Both the position numbers and the translations under genes were made by a program. Below the pieces are notes generated by a model, which ran no database searches, had not been told where the DNA came from, and worked only from the letters and a program-made list of their open reading frames with translations. Positions 1 to 9,414 of a stretch of 64,000 nucleotides of DNA are shown here, one piece after another (position 1 is the first letter of the stretch; every line of letters starts with the position of its first letter). The DNA is from Clavaria fumosa (lineage: Eukaryota > Basidiomycota > Agaricomycetes > Agaricales > Clavariaceae), in assembly GCA_951802425.1 (NCBI GenBank), contig OX637797.1, forward strand, positions 620,001-684,000, written 5' to 3'.

Positions 1-425
1 ATGGAGAAAGCGGTGGCAGCGATGAAGAAGAGCTACAATAAGGGGAAACGCCCAAGTCGGGAGTACTCTGAGGGAGATCTGGTCTGGCTGGATACTAGAA
101 ACTTGAAGATGGACCGGCCCTGTAAAAAGCTTGACAACAAGAGAGCAGGCCCCTTTGCAGTTGAGGAGAAGGTGGGACCTGCTGGGTATCGCCTCAAGCT
201 CCCTCGGGCCTGGCGCATCCATCGGGTCTTCAATGAGCTGCTGTTGACACCATACCACCCCCCTTCCTTCCCTTCTCAGAACCTGCCTCCCCCTCCGCCC
301 CTACGATTGATGATGACCACCTGGAGTATGATGTGGAGGCGATCCTTGATGTTAAGAAGGTGGGGCGTGGAGTGAGATACCTGGTGAAGTGGTTGGGATA
401 CCCTGTGGAGGAGAACACTTGGGAG
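1..425 (+). pseudogene. 3' end of outer gypsy pol (integrase C-terminus and chromodomain)
   Basis: This is the tail of a Ty3/gypsy polyprotein that enters from outside the window. It is almost identical to the end of the intact element nested just downstream: the integrase C-terminal region (KGKRPSREYSEGDLVW) is followed by the proline run and the chromodomain start. One C is missing from the C-run near 297-301 (four C where the intact copy has five), which shifts the frame and gives a stop at 373-375. The reading frame that should continue (KWLGYP..EENTWE) is cut at 425 by the nested element and resumes at 6021 (PRRNLTNVALLL), ending at about 6124. It is a relic split by insertion and also frameshifted. 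Confidence 0.9.
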
Positions 426-716
426 TATCAGACTGGGTCTCACACAACTTAAGCGTAAGGTCATGACGACAATACTAAGATAAGGGGAAAAGAGTACAAA
501 AAAGGAAAAGCGAAAGTACTTATAGCGAACGCTTCGGCACTTGCCGACTTTCCCACGCTCGGACCCTCGGACCACGTGATGCGCCCAGGCCCCAGGTCAT
601 GTGATCTTACATGATTACATAATCCGACCCAGCCACAGGTCATGTGACCTTCCAACAACCCTCCCCAGTTTCTCCACAACTGCACTTTGGGATGGCTCAC
701 ATAAGCGATCCTAACA
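426..716 (-). repeat. 3' LTR of gypsy element 1
   Basis: This 291-bp LTR reads, in element orientation, from TGTTAGGATCGC to GTCTGATA, so it starts TG and ends TA rather than CA. Upstream of the presumed start region it carries a TATA-like CTATAAGTA, followed some 40 bp later by CTTAGTATTG, the segment complementary to the primer binding site. Differences from the 5' LTR are A/G or C/T only. Confidence 0.93.
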
Positions 717-727
717 TCACCCCCCTC

Positions 728-3700
728 TTAAGGCTGGGCGTCCCGACCAGCTAGCTTGGCCTTGTCGGGGTGAGCAAGGAAGAAGTCCCGGAGAAGCAGT
801 GCCACATTGGTGAGGTTCCGTCGTGGCTCCCAAGTGTTCTCCTCTACAGGGTATCCCAACCACTTCACCGGGTATCTCACTCCACGCCCCACCTTCTTAA
901 CATCAAGGATCGCCTCCACATCATACTCCAGGTGGTCATCATCAATCGTAGGGGGCGGAGGGGGAGGCAGGTTCTGAGAAGGGAAGGAAGGGGGGTGGTA
1001 TGGTGTCAACAGCAACTCATTGAAGACCCGATGGATGCGCCAGGCCCGAGGGAGCTTGAGGCGATACCCAGCAGGTCCCACCTTCTCCTCAACTGCAAAG
1101 GGGCCTGCTCTCTTGTTGTCAAGCTTTTTACAGGGCCGGTCCATCTTCAAGTTTCTAGTATCCAGCCAGACCAGATCTCCCTCAGAGTACTCCTGACTTG
1201 GGCGTTTCCCCTTATCGTAGCTCTTCTTCATCGCTGCCACCGCTTTCTCCATTGCCTCCTTGGCTGCTCTTCGGGACTCCGTGAGCTTAGCCATCCACTT
1301 GTCTGCTGCCGGGTTCACTTCAGAAGGTGGCCGGAGCCCCCCATTCCATGGGTGTCGTCCATAATCGAGGAAGAAAGGTGTCTGTCCTGTCGCTGAGTGC
1401 TCACGATTATTAAGAGCAAACTCCGCAGTGGACAACCATTCAGCCCAGTCATCCTGGAGATGGTCCACGTAAGCCCAGAGATAGATCTCCATCTCCTGGT
1501 TCGCCCGTTCCGTCTGTCCATCAGTCTGCAGATGAAAGGCAGTACTTGGATTTGCCTTTACCCGGATCATGGAGTAGAACTCCTTCATGAAGCGGGACAC
1601 GAACTGGGACCCCCGGTCACTCACAACCTTGTGAGGGACTCCATGGTCACGAAACACTCGATCCCGGAGGAGACGCGCCGCTCCAAGTCCTGTGAGGTCG
1701 AGCCCGATCGCTTCAAGCAGTGTCCGTTTTGTGAATTTGTCGACAATAACAAGGATGGCATTATGTCCATGGGAGAGGGGGAGGGGACCGACTATGTCCC
1801 ATGAGATCACCGACCAGGGACCATCGGGCACCAGATGGGGGTGCAGTGGGGCAGCACGCTTGGTACGGTCGGGCTTCGTCCGCTGGCATGTCTCACACCC
1901 CTGGGCATACCAATCCGCATCTTTTACCATGTCTGGCCACCAATAACCCTTCACTAGTGCTGCTCTCAACTTCCGGGGCCCAGGGTGTCCAGCAGCAGGG
2001 AGGTCATGCTCAAACTCGAGAACGGCCTCACGAGCTCCTAGGGGGACCCAAGTGACTATCCCCTTTCGCCAGAGTCCAGCACGATCTCGTGTCCACTCAT
2101 CATCAAGCTCCTCCGGCTTCTGTATGTGTACCGCGCTATTTTTCTGGAGTAGCGTCTCCATTTCTGATGTGAATGACACACGGACTTCCGTTTCCGGGAA
2201 AACCTGCACCGGTGCATCCTCCTCCACCATCTCTCCATAGTCTGGTCTCCGGGAGAGTGCATCTGCCTTTGTATTCGACTTGCCAGTGCGATACTTTATC
2301 TCAAAGTCAAAGCACTGGAGCTCTCCCACCCAACGAACCTGCCTTGGCTTCAACTTCTGGGGCTTCTGGAAGTACTGGAGGTTTGCATGGTCCGTCCAGA
2401 TCTCGATCGTCTCCTCTGCTCCAATGAGGTATGCTCGCCACTCGCGAAGTGCCCGAATCACAGCCAAGAACTCCTTGTCGTACACATCGTAGTTCTTCTC
2501 AGCTGCAGTGAGGGCCTTGGAGATATAGTCAACAACTCTCCAGGTTTCATCCGTCTGCTGCTGCGAGAGCACTCCACCAGTTGCCAGGTTGCTTGCATCT
2601 GTCTCTACCTTCCATCTCCCTTTGTCCTGAGGCAGAGCCAAGACCGGGGCTGATACGAGTGCCTGGCAGAGATCTTGGAAGGCTGCTTCCTCCTCCTCCT
2701 CCCATTTCCATGGAACATTCCCAGTCAGCCGGAAGAGTGGCTTTGCCTGGGCAGAAAGATTCGGGATGTGCTGGCGGAGGTAGTTCAGCATCCCATTGAA
2801 CCTCTGGACATCCTTCACATTCTTAGGACGTGGCCAATCTCGGACTGCCGCACCCTTGGCCGGATCATGCTCTAGTCTGTTGTGGGAGATCTTCATCCCC
2901 AGGAAGATGATCTCACTCTTCTCAAACTCGCATTTACTGAGTTTGAGACACAACCCATTCTCTCCAAACTTCCTCAAGACCCGATCCATCCAGTACCGGT
3001 GTGTAGCCAAGTCCTCTGCAAACACAATGACATCATCCACATAGGCCCTCACATGTCCTCCTGCAATCTCCTCCCTCAACACATGATTCATGAAGCGTTG
3101 GAAGGTAGCAGGGGCATTCTGCAGTCCAAACCACATGACAGCTGGTTCGAAGAGTCCACGGGGTGTCAGGAAGGCGCAGCGGTGCTGGTGCTCGGGCCAG
3201 ACCTGCATAGATGGGAAACCTCCCTTTGCATCAATCTTAGAGTAGATCGACGCTCCTTTAAGCACATCCACTGTGTCTCGGATGCGGGGGAGGGGGTACC
3301 TGTCCTTGATCAGGTGTGCATTCAGCCTCGAGTAGTCGATGATTGGCCGCAGTTTGTCCTTCTCATGTTTGAAGAAGAAGGGGCTGGCATACGGGGATTT
3401 TGAGGGCCGGATTCGTCCAGAAGCAAGCTGCTCATCCACCCAACAGTTCATCTCCACCATCTCCTGCCGTGTCAAAGAATACAGCTTGGAGGAGAGGTGC
3501 TCAGGGTCCTTTTTGAACTCGATCTTAATATCGAAGTCTGGTCGGGAGCGGGGAAGTTCATCCCACTTTGCTTCACTAAACACCAAAGGGTAGCGGCTGG
3601 GCCAATCGGGGGTAGGGCCAGAGTTGGGAAAACGGGTGTCCAGAATACTCGTGGATGCGAGGGTACTCGTTTTCAGGGGTGCAGAGGCTCGAGGGGATGG

Positions 3701-5158
3701 GGAACACTGTGGGGGGCAGCGGGTAAGGCTCAGCTCTGCCTTCTGCCAGTCGATATCTGGGTTATGCCGCTTGAGCCAGTCATGCCCAAGGATGACCTTG
3801 TGGGACTGGGTCTTTCCCAGCAGAAAGTGGATCCGCTCCTGGTGGTCACCAACTCTCACCAGCACCTCTATCCCATACCGGACCTTTCCATTCCTGTTCT
3901 GTGTCCCATCCACATTATACATGGTGATTGGGTTCAGCAGGAGAGATGGCTCCAGTCCCACTCCTTTCGCCCACTCCAAATCCATGAAGCAGTTGGTGCA
4001 CCCTGAGTCGACAAGGGCCTTCATTGTGGTCCCTTTGCCAGTGCTGAAAGCCTCCAAGTGCACCTGGATGGCTAGCTCTCGTGGCACATGTTTCTGCACT
4101 TCTGGCCGCACTCTGGTTAGGCGCTCTGCCAGTCTCACTTCCTCCTTCACCTCAGCCCCAATTCGGGTATGTCTCCGCTGCAAGATAGTATATCGGGGTA
4201 TACTTGCAGCAGGCACAGGGACGGAAAGGGGGCTGGCACACTTCTTCTCCCCAGTGGGAGTCCTCCTCTCTCTCTCACACAGCTCTATGCAGGCTCGGAG
4301 CCGTGCAATCTCTTTCTCATATCCCTCCGCCATTTGGGGGGCACATGGTGCTGCCCGGGTTTGGGCCCTTGGGACCTGCAGACGCATATCAGGCAGGGGG
4401 CAGAAACGGACAGCATGGCCAGTCTGGTGGCATCGGAAACAACATCTCTCATCAGCAGGGGCCCATCCTCGGGCCATGGCCACATCTGGAGTACACAGCA
4501 GAGGGGTCACAAGAGGTCGCAAAACGGTCACGGCAGGTCGCGGTAGGGTCGTGGTGGGTCGTGGTGTCCGTTCCGTGAGTATCCCATCCAGTCGCCTTTG
4601 CTGGGCATCAAGCCTCTCAGCCAGCACCTTCCATTCTCCATATGTCTCTGGCATCGGGGAGACACCATAGATTCTCTCCACCAACCTCCTACTCAGGTTC
4701 AACTCCAGCCAATGGACTAGGATTCCTGAGTCCTTCTCTGCACTCAACTTCGCCTGTCGGAACAGCATCTCGAATTTCGCGAAGAACTCTGGTGCTGTCA
4801 TGGCACCCTGTTTCAGCCCTGCAATATCAGCAAGGGCAGTCGCACGGTCATTCGGGTCATCGAATGCGCGCTTCATCTCCTCCACAAACTCTGCCCAGGT
4901 TCCGGCCTCGCCACTACCCAGGATCTCTTCTGCCTTCATATTCGCCCACTCTGCAGCGAATCCTTCTCCAGTAATTTTGCTCAGAGCAAGAAGGACCTTC
5001 ACCAGGTCCACAGCATAGACAGTCGGGTTCGCCATAAACAGGAGGCGAAGGGATCGGAGGAACGTACGGAAGTTCCTTTTCTGCCCATCAAAGGGGGCAA
5101 CAGATAGGTCAAGCCTCATAGGTTGGGCTACAGGCGGGGCGACATGGTCTGCCATCAC
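728..5158 (-). CDS. Gag-pol polyprotein of gypsy element 1 (chromovirus)
   Basis: A single uninterrupted 1476-aa ORF carries every domain of a Tf1/sushi-like chromovirus. In order these are: a Gag region with a CCHC knuckle (CFRCHQTGHAVRFC, about residue 240); an aspartic protease (LVDSGCTNCF); reverse transcriptase with FGLQNAPATFQRF and YVDD; RNase H (ETDASNLATGG and the DHANLQYF segment); integrase with an H-H-C-C zinc module (GHPGPRK..CETC) and catalytic Asp-Asp-Glu context (WDIVGPL, VVSDRGSQF, TDGQTERANQE); and a C-terminal chromodomain (KWLGYPVEENTWEP) expected to bind modified histone tails and steer integration. Gag and Pol are fused in one frame, unlike element 2. The start is the double ATG at 5158, about 570 bp after the 5' LTR. 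It acts in reverse transcription within a cytoplasmic particle and integration in the nucleus. Confidence 0.95.
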   Translation of the reverse strand: MMADHVAPPVAQPMRLDLSVAPFDGQKRNFRTFLRSLRLLFMANPTVYAVDLVKVLLALSKITGEGFAAEWANMKAEEILGSGEAGTWAEFVEEMKRAFDDPNDRATALADIAGLKQGAMTAPEFFAKFEMLFRQAKLSAEKDSGILVHWLELNLSRRLVERIYGVSPMPETYGEWKVLAERLDAQQRRLDGILTERTPRPTTTLPRPAVTVLRPLVTPLLCTPDVAMARGWAPADERCCFRCHQTGHAVRFCPLPDMRLQVPRAQTRAAPCAPQMAEGYEKEIARLRACIELCERERRTPTGEKKCASPLSVPVPAASIPRYTILQRRHTRIGAEVKEEVRLAERLTRVRPEVQKHVPRELAIQVHLEAFSTGKGTTMKALVDSGCTNCFMDLEWAKGVGLEPSLLLNPITMYNVDGTQNRNGKVRYGIEVLVRVGDHQERIHFLLGKTQSHKVILGHDWLKRHNPDIDWQKAELSLTRCPPQCSPSPRASAPLKTSTLASTSILDTRFPNSGPTPDWPSRYPLVFSEAKWDELPRSRPDFDIKIEFKKDPEHLSSKLYSLTRQEMVEMNCWVDEQLASGRIRPSKSPYASPFFFKHEKDKLRPIIDYSRLNAHLIKDRYPLPRIRDTVDVLKGASIYSKIDAKGGFPSMQVWPEHQHRCAFLTPRGLFEPAVMWFGLQNAPATFQRFMNHVLREEIAGGHVRAYVDDVIVFAEDLATHRYWMDRVLRKFGENGLCLKLSKCEFEKSEIIFLGMKISHNRLEHDPAKGAAVRDWPRPKNVKDVQRFNGMLNYLRQHIPNLSAQAKPLFRLTGNVPWKWEEEEEAAFQDLCQALVSAPVLALPQDKGRWKVETDASNLATGGVLSQQQTDETWRVVDYISKALTAAEKNYDVYDKEFLAVIRALREWRAYLIGAEETIEIWTDHANLQYFQKPQKLKPRQVRWVGELQCFDFEIKYRTGKSNTKADALSRRPDYGEMVEEDAPVQVFPETEVRVSFTSEMETLLQKNSAVHIQKPEELDDEWTRDRAGLWRKGIVTWVPLGAREAVLEFEHDLPAAGHPGPRKLRAALVKGYWWPDMVKDADWYAQGCETCQRTKPDRTKRAAPLHPHLVPDGPWSVISWDIVGPLPLSHGHNAILVIVDKFTKRTLLEAIGLDLTGLGAARLLRDRVFRDHGVPHKVVSDRGSQFVSRFMKEFYSMIRVKANPSTAFHLQTDGQTERANQEMEIYLWAYVDHLQDDWAEWLSTAEFALNNREHSATGQTPFFLDYGRHPWNGGLRPPSEVNPAADKWMAKLTESRRAAKEAMEKAVAAMKKSYDKGKRPSQEYSEGDLVWLDTRNLKMDRPCKKLDNKRAGPFAVEEKVGPAGYRLKLPRAWRIHRVFNELLLTPYHPPSFPSQNLPPPPPPTIDDDHLEYDVEAILDVKKVGRGVRYPVKWLGYPVEENTWEPRRNLTNVALLLRDFFLAHPDKAKLAGRDAQP

Positions 5159-5717
5159 AGGCCCTGGATGCTGTAAATAAAGTTCCAGGCCTTGGGCACT
5201 CAGGATTTCTTCGATCTCTTAACAGTCCTGTCCTCTTAGGCTGCTCTTCTGTGTACTTATGTACCTATAGAACTCTTATTCTATGAAACTTTTGTTAACG
5301 TGGGGCCCAAATGGTGTCCCAGGTGGTCACTCCACAACTCCTAATGAGTTGCCCGTGCGCCCTTCTGACAATGGTCACAGAGCAAGGGCCCTGTCCACTG
5401 GACCAGGAAACTACAGAAAGACTATGTAGGGGCCTTTCCTTGCCCTGTACACTACACAATTCACTGGTACGTAGCTGTAAAACAAAGTTCCGGGCCTTGG
5501 GCACTCGGTATCACTTGGGGAGGGTCACAGTTGACTTCCTCCTGGTCTGGTCACGTGTATCTACACACAGTAAAAATTTCGCGCGGTTCTGTTACACACC
5601 ACAGGCAGGGTAAAGGAGAAGAGGATGATAGGGGCTGAGCTGTGACAACGTGTCACAGTTTGAAATTAAGGGTCCAGGCTAGCCGGGTTAGGACACGGGG
5701 CTAGGGCGGACAGGCGG

Positions 5718-5728
5718 ATCTTAGTATT
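5718..5728 (-). promoter_or_regulatory. Self-complementary primer binding site of element 1
   Basis: Directly inside the 5' LTR the minus strand reads AATACTAAGAT. Its exact complement, ATCTTAGTATT, lies inside the LTR (minus strand, 5785-5775), downstream of the TATA-like box where the transcript should begin. This matches the Tf1 mode of self-priming, in which the first nucleotides of the RNA fold back as primer instead of a tRNA. The same pairing with a compensated base exists in element 2. Confidence 0.65.
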
Positions 5729-5729
5729 A

Positions 5730-6020
5730 TATCAGACTGGGTCTCACACAACTTAAGCGTAAGGTCATGACGACAATACTAAGATGAGGGGAAAAGAGTA
5801 CAAAAAAGGAAAAGCGAAAGTACTTATAGCGAATGCTTCGGCACTTGCCGACTTTCCCACGCTCGGACCCTCGGATCACGTGATGCGCCCAGGCCCCAGG
5901 TCATGTGATCTTACATGATTACATAATCCGACCCAGCCACAGGTCATGTGACCTTCCGACAACCCTCCCCAGTTTCTCCACAACTGCACTTTGGGATGGC
6001 TTACATAAGCGATCCTAACA
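5730..6020 (-). repeat. 5' LTR of gypsy element 1
   Basis: This 291-bp LTR is nearly identical to the copy at 426-716. It supplies the promoter (TATA-like CTATAAGTA) and the presumed 5' end of the element RNA. Confidence 0.93.
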
Positions 6021-6426
6021 GGGAGCCACGACGGAACCTCACCAATGTGGCACTGCTTCTCCAGGACTTCTTCCTTGCTCACCCCGACAAGGCCAAGCTA
6101 GCTGGTCGGGACGCCCAGCCTTAAGAGGGGGGTGATGTTAGGATCGCTTATGTAAGCCATCCCAAAGTGCAGTTGTGGAGAAACTGGGGAGGGTTGTTGG
6201 AAGGTCACATGACCTGTGGCTGGGTCGGATTATGTAATCATGTAAGATCACATGACCTGGGGCCTGGGCGCATCACGTGATCTGAGGGTCCGAGCGTGGG
6301 AAAGTCGGCAAGTGCCGAAGCGTTCGCTATAAGTACTTTCGCTTTTCCTTTTTTGTACTCTTTTCCCCTTATCTTAGTATTGTCGTCATGACCTTACGCT
6401 TAAGTTGTGTGAGACCCAGTCTGATA
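6021..6426 (+). mobile_element. Resumed 3' end and 3' LTR of the outer gypsy relic
   Basis: After the nested element the outer copy resumes with the last coding part of the chromodomain (PRRNLTNVALLL..AGRDAQP, stop at about 6124). A polypurine tract (AAGAGGGGGGTGA, 6123-6135) and a 291-bp LTR at 6136-6426 (TGTTAGG..CTGATA) follow. The element's own 5' half lies outside the window. Confidence 0.92.
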
Positions 6427-6693
6427 CAAATTCACTAATCTTCATCAAGGGTCCCCAGAATTTCATCAGATCAACATTGTGCATGGCATAGTGGTGATTT
6501 GGTAAATGCTGCCAAACGGCCCCGCCGGCAAATTTGACGCAACATGGTGAAGTCCAGCTCCCAAATGTGTCCATTAGTCTTGATCTTCTGCAAAGCCCCA
6601 TTATGTCGTTCATAAGCAAATTCACTAATCTTCATCAAGGGTCCCCAGAATTTCATCAGATCAACATTGTGCATGGCATAGTGGTGATTTGGT
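6427..6693. repeat. 77-bp direct repeat (190-bp period) at the LTR junction
   Basis: Positions 6427-6503 and 6617-6693 are the same 77-bp sequence, read as an exact match by eye. It encodes part of the Tnp2 transposase on the minus strand (HHYAMHNVDLMKFWGPLM). The proximal copy abuts the end of the gypsy LTR. A duplication this long is not a normal gypsy target duplication of 5 bp. Confidence 0.85.
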
Positions 6694-9000
6694 CAAGTGT
6701 TCACATTTGGAAAAAGCTGTTTTGATGACATGCGGTACTTGATGTAGTGGTCAAGATAAGAATCTGCTGAAGTGGGTGATACAGAGTAGGAGCAGAGGAT
6801 GTTTGTGCAAGTCACAAGGTCATAAAAGTTGTCCAGAAGTGCCATATGGGTTTTGTTGGGTGATGAAAGCCACATCTCAGGTAGAACCACAGGGAGAAAG
6901 ATGGTGAAGAGTGTTAGCCAGTGATCAGCTTTCAGCTTTCCATGTGATTTATCACCCAGGTTTGTTGGTGGGCGCTCTATCCAACTGGGTATTTTGACAT
7001 CAGAAAGACAAGCATGGATTTTTGACAATGCAGCTGTATCAAAGCTACACATAGTTCTTGAGACTGCTTCCTCAGAGTATTCATCATCTGATTCTGACTC
7101 TTCTTCATCAGGCTAAAATTCATCATCACCACTATCATTGCTGCCACCATCTGATAGTAGAATATATGCATCAGAATGAAGGCGTTTCAGATGCAGGGGT
7201 GTCTCCTCATATTGCTGACTTTCTAGATGGAGAGCATTGAGCTCTTCATCCAACATTTCAACATCAATATCAGCATCAAAATAGCTGGTAAGTGATGAGG
7301 TGGGTGCAGTAGCATCATCATTTTCTGGAGTTCCCAAGTCATCAACTAATGGTGACATCCCAATTCCCCATTTTACACGCACATGATGCTGGAGTATACC
7401 CTCAATCCAATTGTGCATAACACCCAAAACAGTGTGGCAGACAGGATCACAATATAGAAGTCGATGAAGTGATGACCAGCGTACTCCATGCTGAGAAAAA
7501 AGTTCTTTGCGCTTCTTTTTTGTAACTGCTTGCCGCCATTGTTCAGCAGCTGCCAGGACATCAACTCCTACACGCATCTTCCATGACCTAGAGTCTAGAT
7601 TATCCATGTCTGCCCGATGAAGTTCACAGAATGAGCAGAAATGGTGTGATCCCACACCTGCAAAGCCAAGAGCCTTGCAGATAGCCAACAGATCACCAAT
7701 GGCTGGAAGGACAGCAGCACGCTTCCATATTCCATCTGGATGACAATGTGTTTGGATAGTTTTCCCATGCCACATAGCCTCAAGTTGGTCAACAATGGGA
7801 TCAGAAACAGCAGTGATTGTTGTAACATTTGGTTCCTTTGGTCCAGGTGTGATGCCAGCAAAGAAGGTATTCTCAACAAGGTGTTGAAGTTCATATGGCA
7901 AATTGAGACAAAACAACATAATTGCTCCACATGATACAGACTTCCCAGCAATCTTATTTGTCAGAGGATTAAACCAGTCAATGTAATAACTGAATGTCAG
8001 ATTGCCAGGGGTTGTGGTGAATGCTCCAAGACTATGCCAAGCTGGACTATCCCAGATAGAGTGCATAACATCAGATGTTGGATGATGAGCATATGATTTG
8101 TCAATGAGTTCTTCAATGCCAGGACGAGAAAGGAAGAACTTGAGCCATGACTCAAAGTCTTGTGTGCTGTAGAGACGTTGGGGGACAATGCGTGGACCTC
8201 CTCGAGTTGACCTTGTTGTCCAAAGAGTCTCACCACAGGGTTTGCTTCGAGGTGACTCCTGATGGGTGCAAATTTGTGGTAGCCCATTAAGAGCATATTT
8301 TGCATAGCATTTAGGGCAGCAGATTGAACGCATGATTTTTGGTTCTATGGAAAGGGCAGCCATTGCAGTGCGAACATCACTTGGCAAAGTAAACACAGGC
8401 TTGGAGTTGGTCTGGGATTCAGAGGGCAGGTGAGGCTCAGCTTGAGCCATCAGGTGTCCAAGATTAATGGCCATAACCACAAGGACTTCCAGCATCTTCA
8501 TGACTTGAGTAGTCATGGCACAACTGAGGCCACATACAAGATGCAGCCAAGCTGCCAGGGTGTATGCCAGTGCAAAAATTGATTGCCTACTTGTGTTGAA
8601 GCCTTGTTGGACCTTAGTAGATGCTAAGAGGTTACAGGGATGACAAACATACTAATTTCAGAATCAATAACACCATAGGCAAGCCCATGGCCTTGACTGT
8701 GTGCTCCTGTCTCTGACTCCTCTGTCACAATGGGTGGTATCTCTTCTACATTGGCAGCCTGGAGGGAGGGGGCTAGGGTCAGTATTGTTGTATTTTAGGT
8801 GTTATGGGGCATACCAGTGGGGTAATAGGCACCAGATTCTTGTCCTTCCGACGGTGTTGTGTGCGAGTTGATGGGGCAACAAGCCAGCCAGGTTGTACCT
8901 CACCATGTTCATTGGTGAATGATTTGGAAGCACAGCTGTACTGACATGTGCAAACAACTTTTATTCCAGCTTGTGAAGATGGTCTGGGTGCTGATGCCAT
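6427..9000 (-). pseudogene. Tnp2-like (CACTA/CMC) transposase, interrupted
   Basis: The minus strand encodes a Tnp2-type transposase. Exon 1 starts at ATG 9000 with a Cys-rich N-terminus (VVCTCQYSC) and a donor GTATGC at about 8803. The main exon (to about 6693) carries family landmarks: the DWFNPLTNKIAGKS region, the GIWKRAAVLPAIGDLLA segment, the zinc-type FCSFCELH, and further on LGDKSHGKLKADHW..LFTIFLP. The frame is broken by TAG at 7113-7115 after an acidic stretch (it continues PDEEESESDDE in the same frame) and by a TGA near 6693 just before HHYAMHN. It then runs through ERHNGALQKIKTN..ELDFTM and is cut at 6427 by the gypsy LTR. It would have cut and pasted a CACTA element and is inactive now. 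Confidence 0.85.
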
Positions 9001-9109
9001 TGTAAAGGCAGAGAGGCAGAGCAACGAGAAGATGATGGTGGCAACCGAAGGGCCAGACAATGCTGTACTGCACGCATCTACTGTGCGGTACAGCATTCAG
9101 TCACATGGG

Positions 9110-9240
9110 AACAGGTCACAAGTGTGACAGGCACGTGACTGAACAGGTGACTGGACAGGTGACTGGACAGCTAACTGGCCACTAACTGGCCGCTACACGG
9201 ACATGACATGTGGCGCAGCAATTGGACAGCTAATTGTGCG
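9110..9240. repeat. Short direct repeats upstream of the Tnp2 relic
   Basis: The motif GTGACTGNACAG occurs about three times and CTAACTGGCC twice in about 130 bp, directly upstream of the transposase start. Subterminal short repeats are typical of CACTA elements, so this may be the element's terminal region. No terminal CACTA motif was confirmed. Confidence 0.4.
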
Positions 9241-9414
9241 TCGTGTAAACATCTGCAAGGAACAGTCGTCATAAGCTAATGCGAAGAAGTCGAGACGGTG
9301 TATTTCTTCAAAACCAACACAACTTTTTGATTTACCAAACCCTACTGGTTATCGATAAAAGACTCGATTATAGTGCGCGGGTGAGGCGAGAAAAACGAAG
9401 CATTAGATATGATG

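Larger units (their letters stand above)
421..6025 (-). mobile_element. Full-length gypsy chromovirus (element 1), nested insertion
   Basis: A complete LTR retrotransposon lies at 426-6020 on the minus strand, flanked by the 5-bp target duplication GGGAG (421-425 and 6021-6025). The host sequence on both sides is another copy of the same family in the opposite direction, so this is self-nesting. Parts in element order are: 5' LTR 5730-6020, self-primer binding site 5718-5728, untranslated leader to 5159, one gag-pol ORF 5158-728, polypurine tract at about 717-730, and 3' LTR 426-716. The two 291-bp LTRs differ at five sites by my comparison, all transitions, which implies a fairly recent insertion. 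An intact ORF and matched LTRs suggest it may still be competent. Confidence 0.95.

Noticed and set aside
770..4974. Many plus-strand ORFs of 60-348 codons inside element 1
   Set aside because: They are shadows of the minus-strand gag-pol ORF, which carries all recognisable domains.
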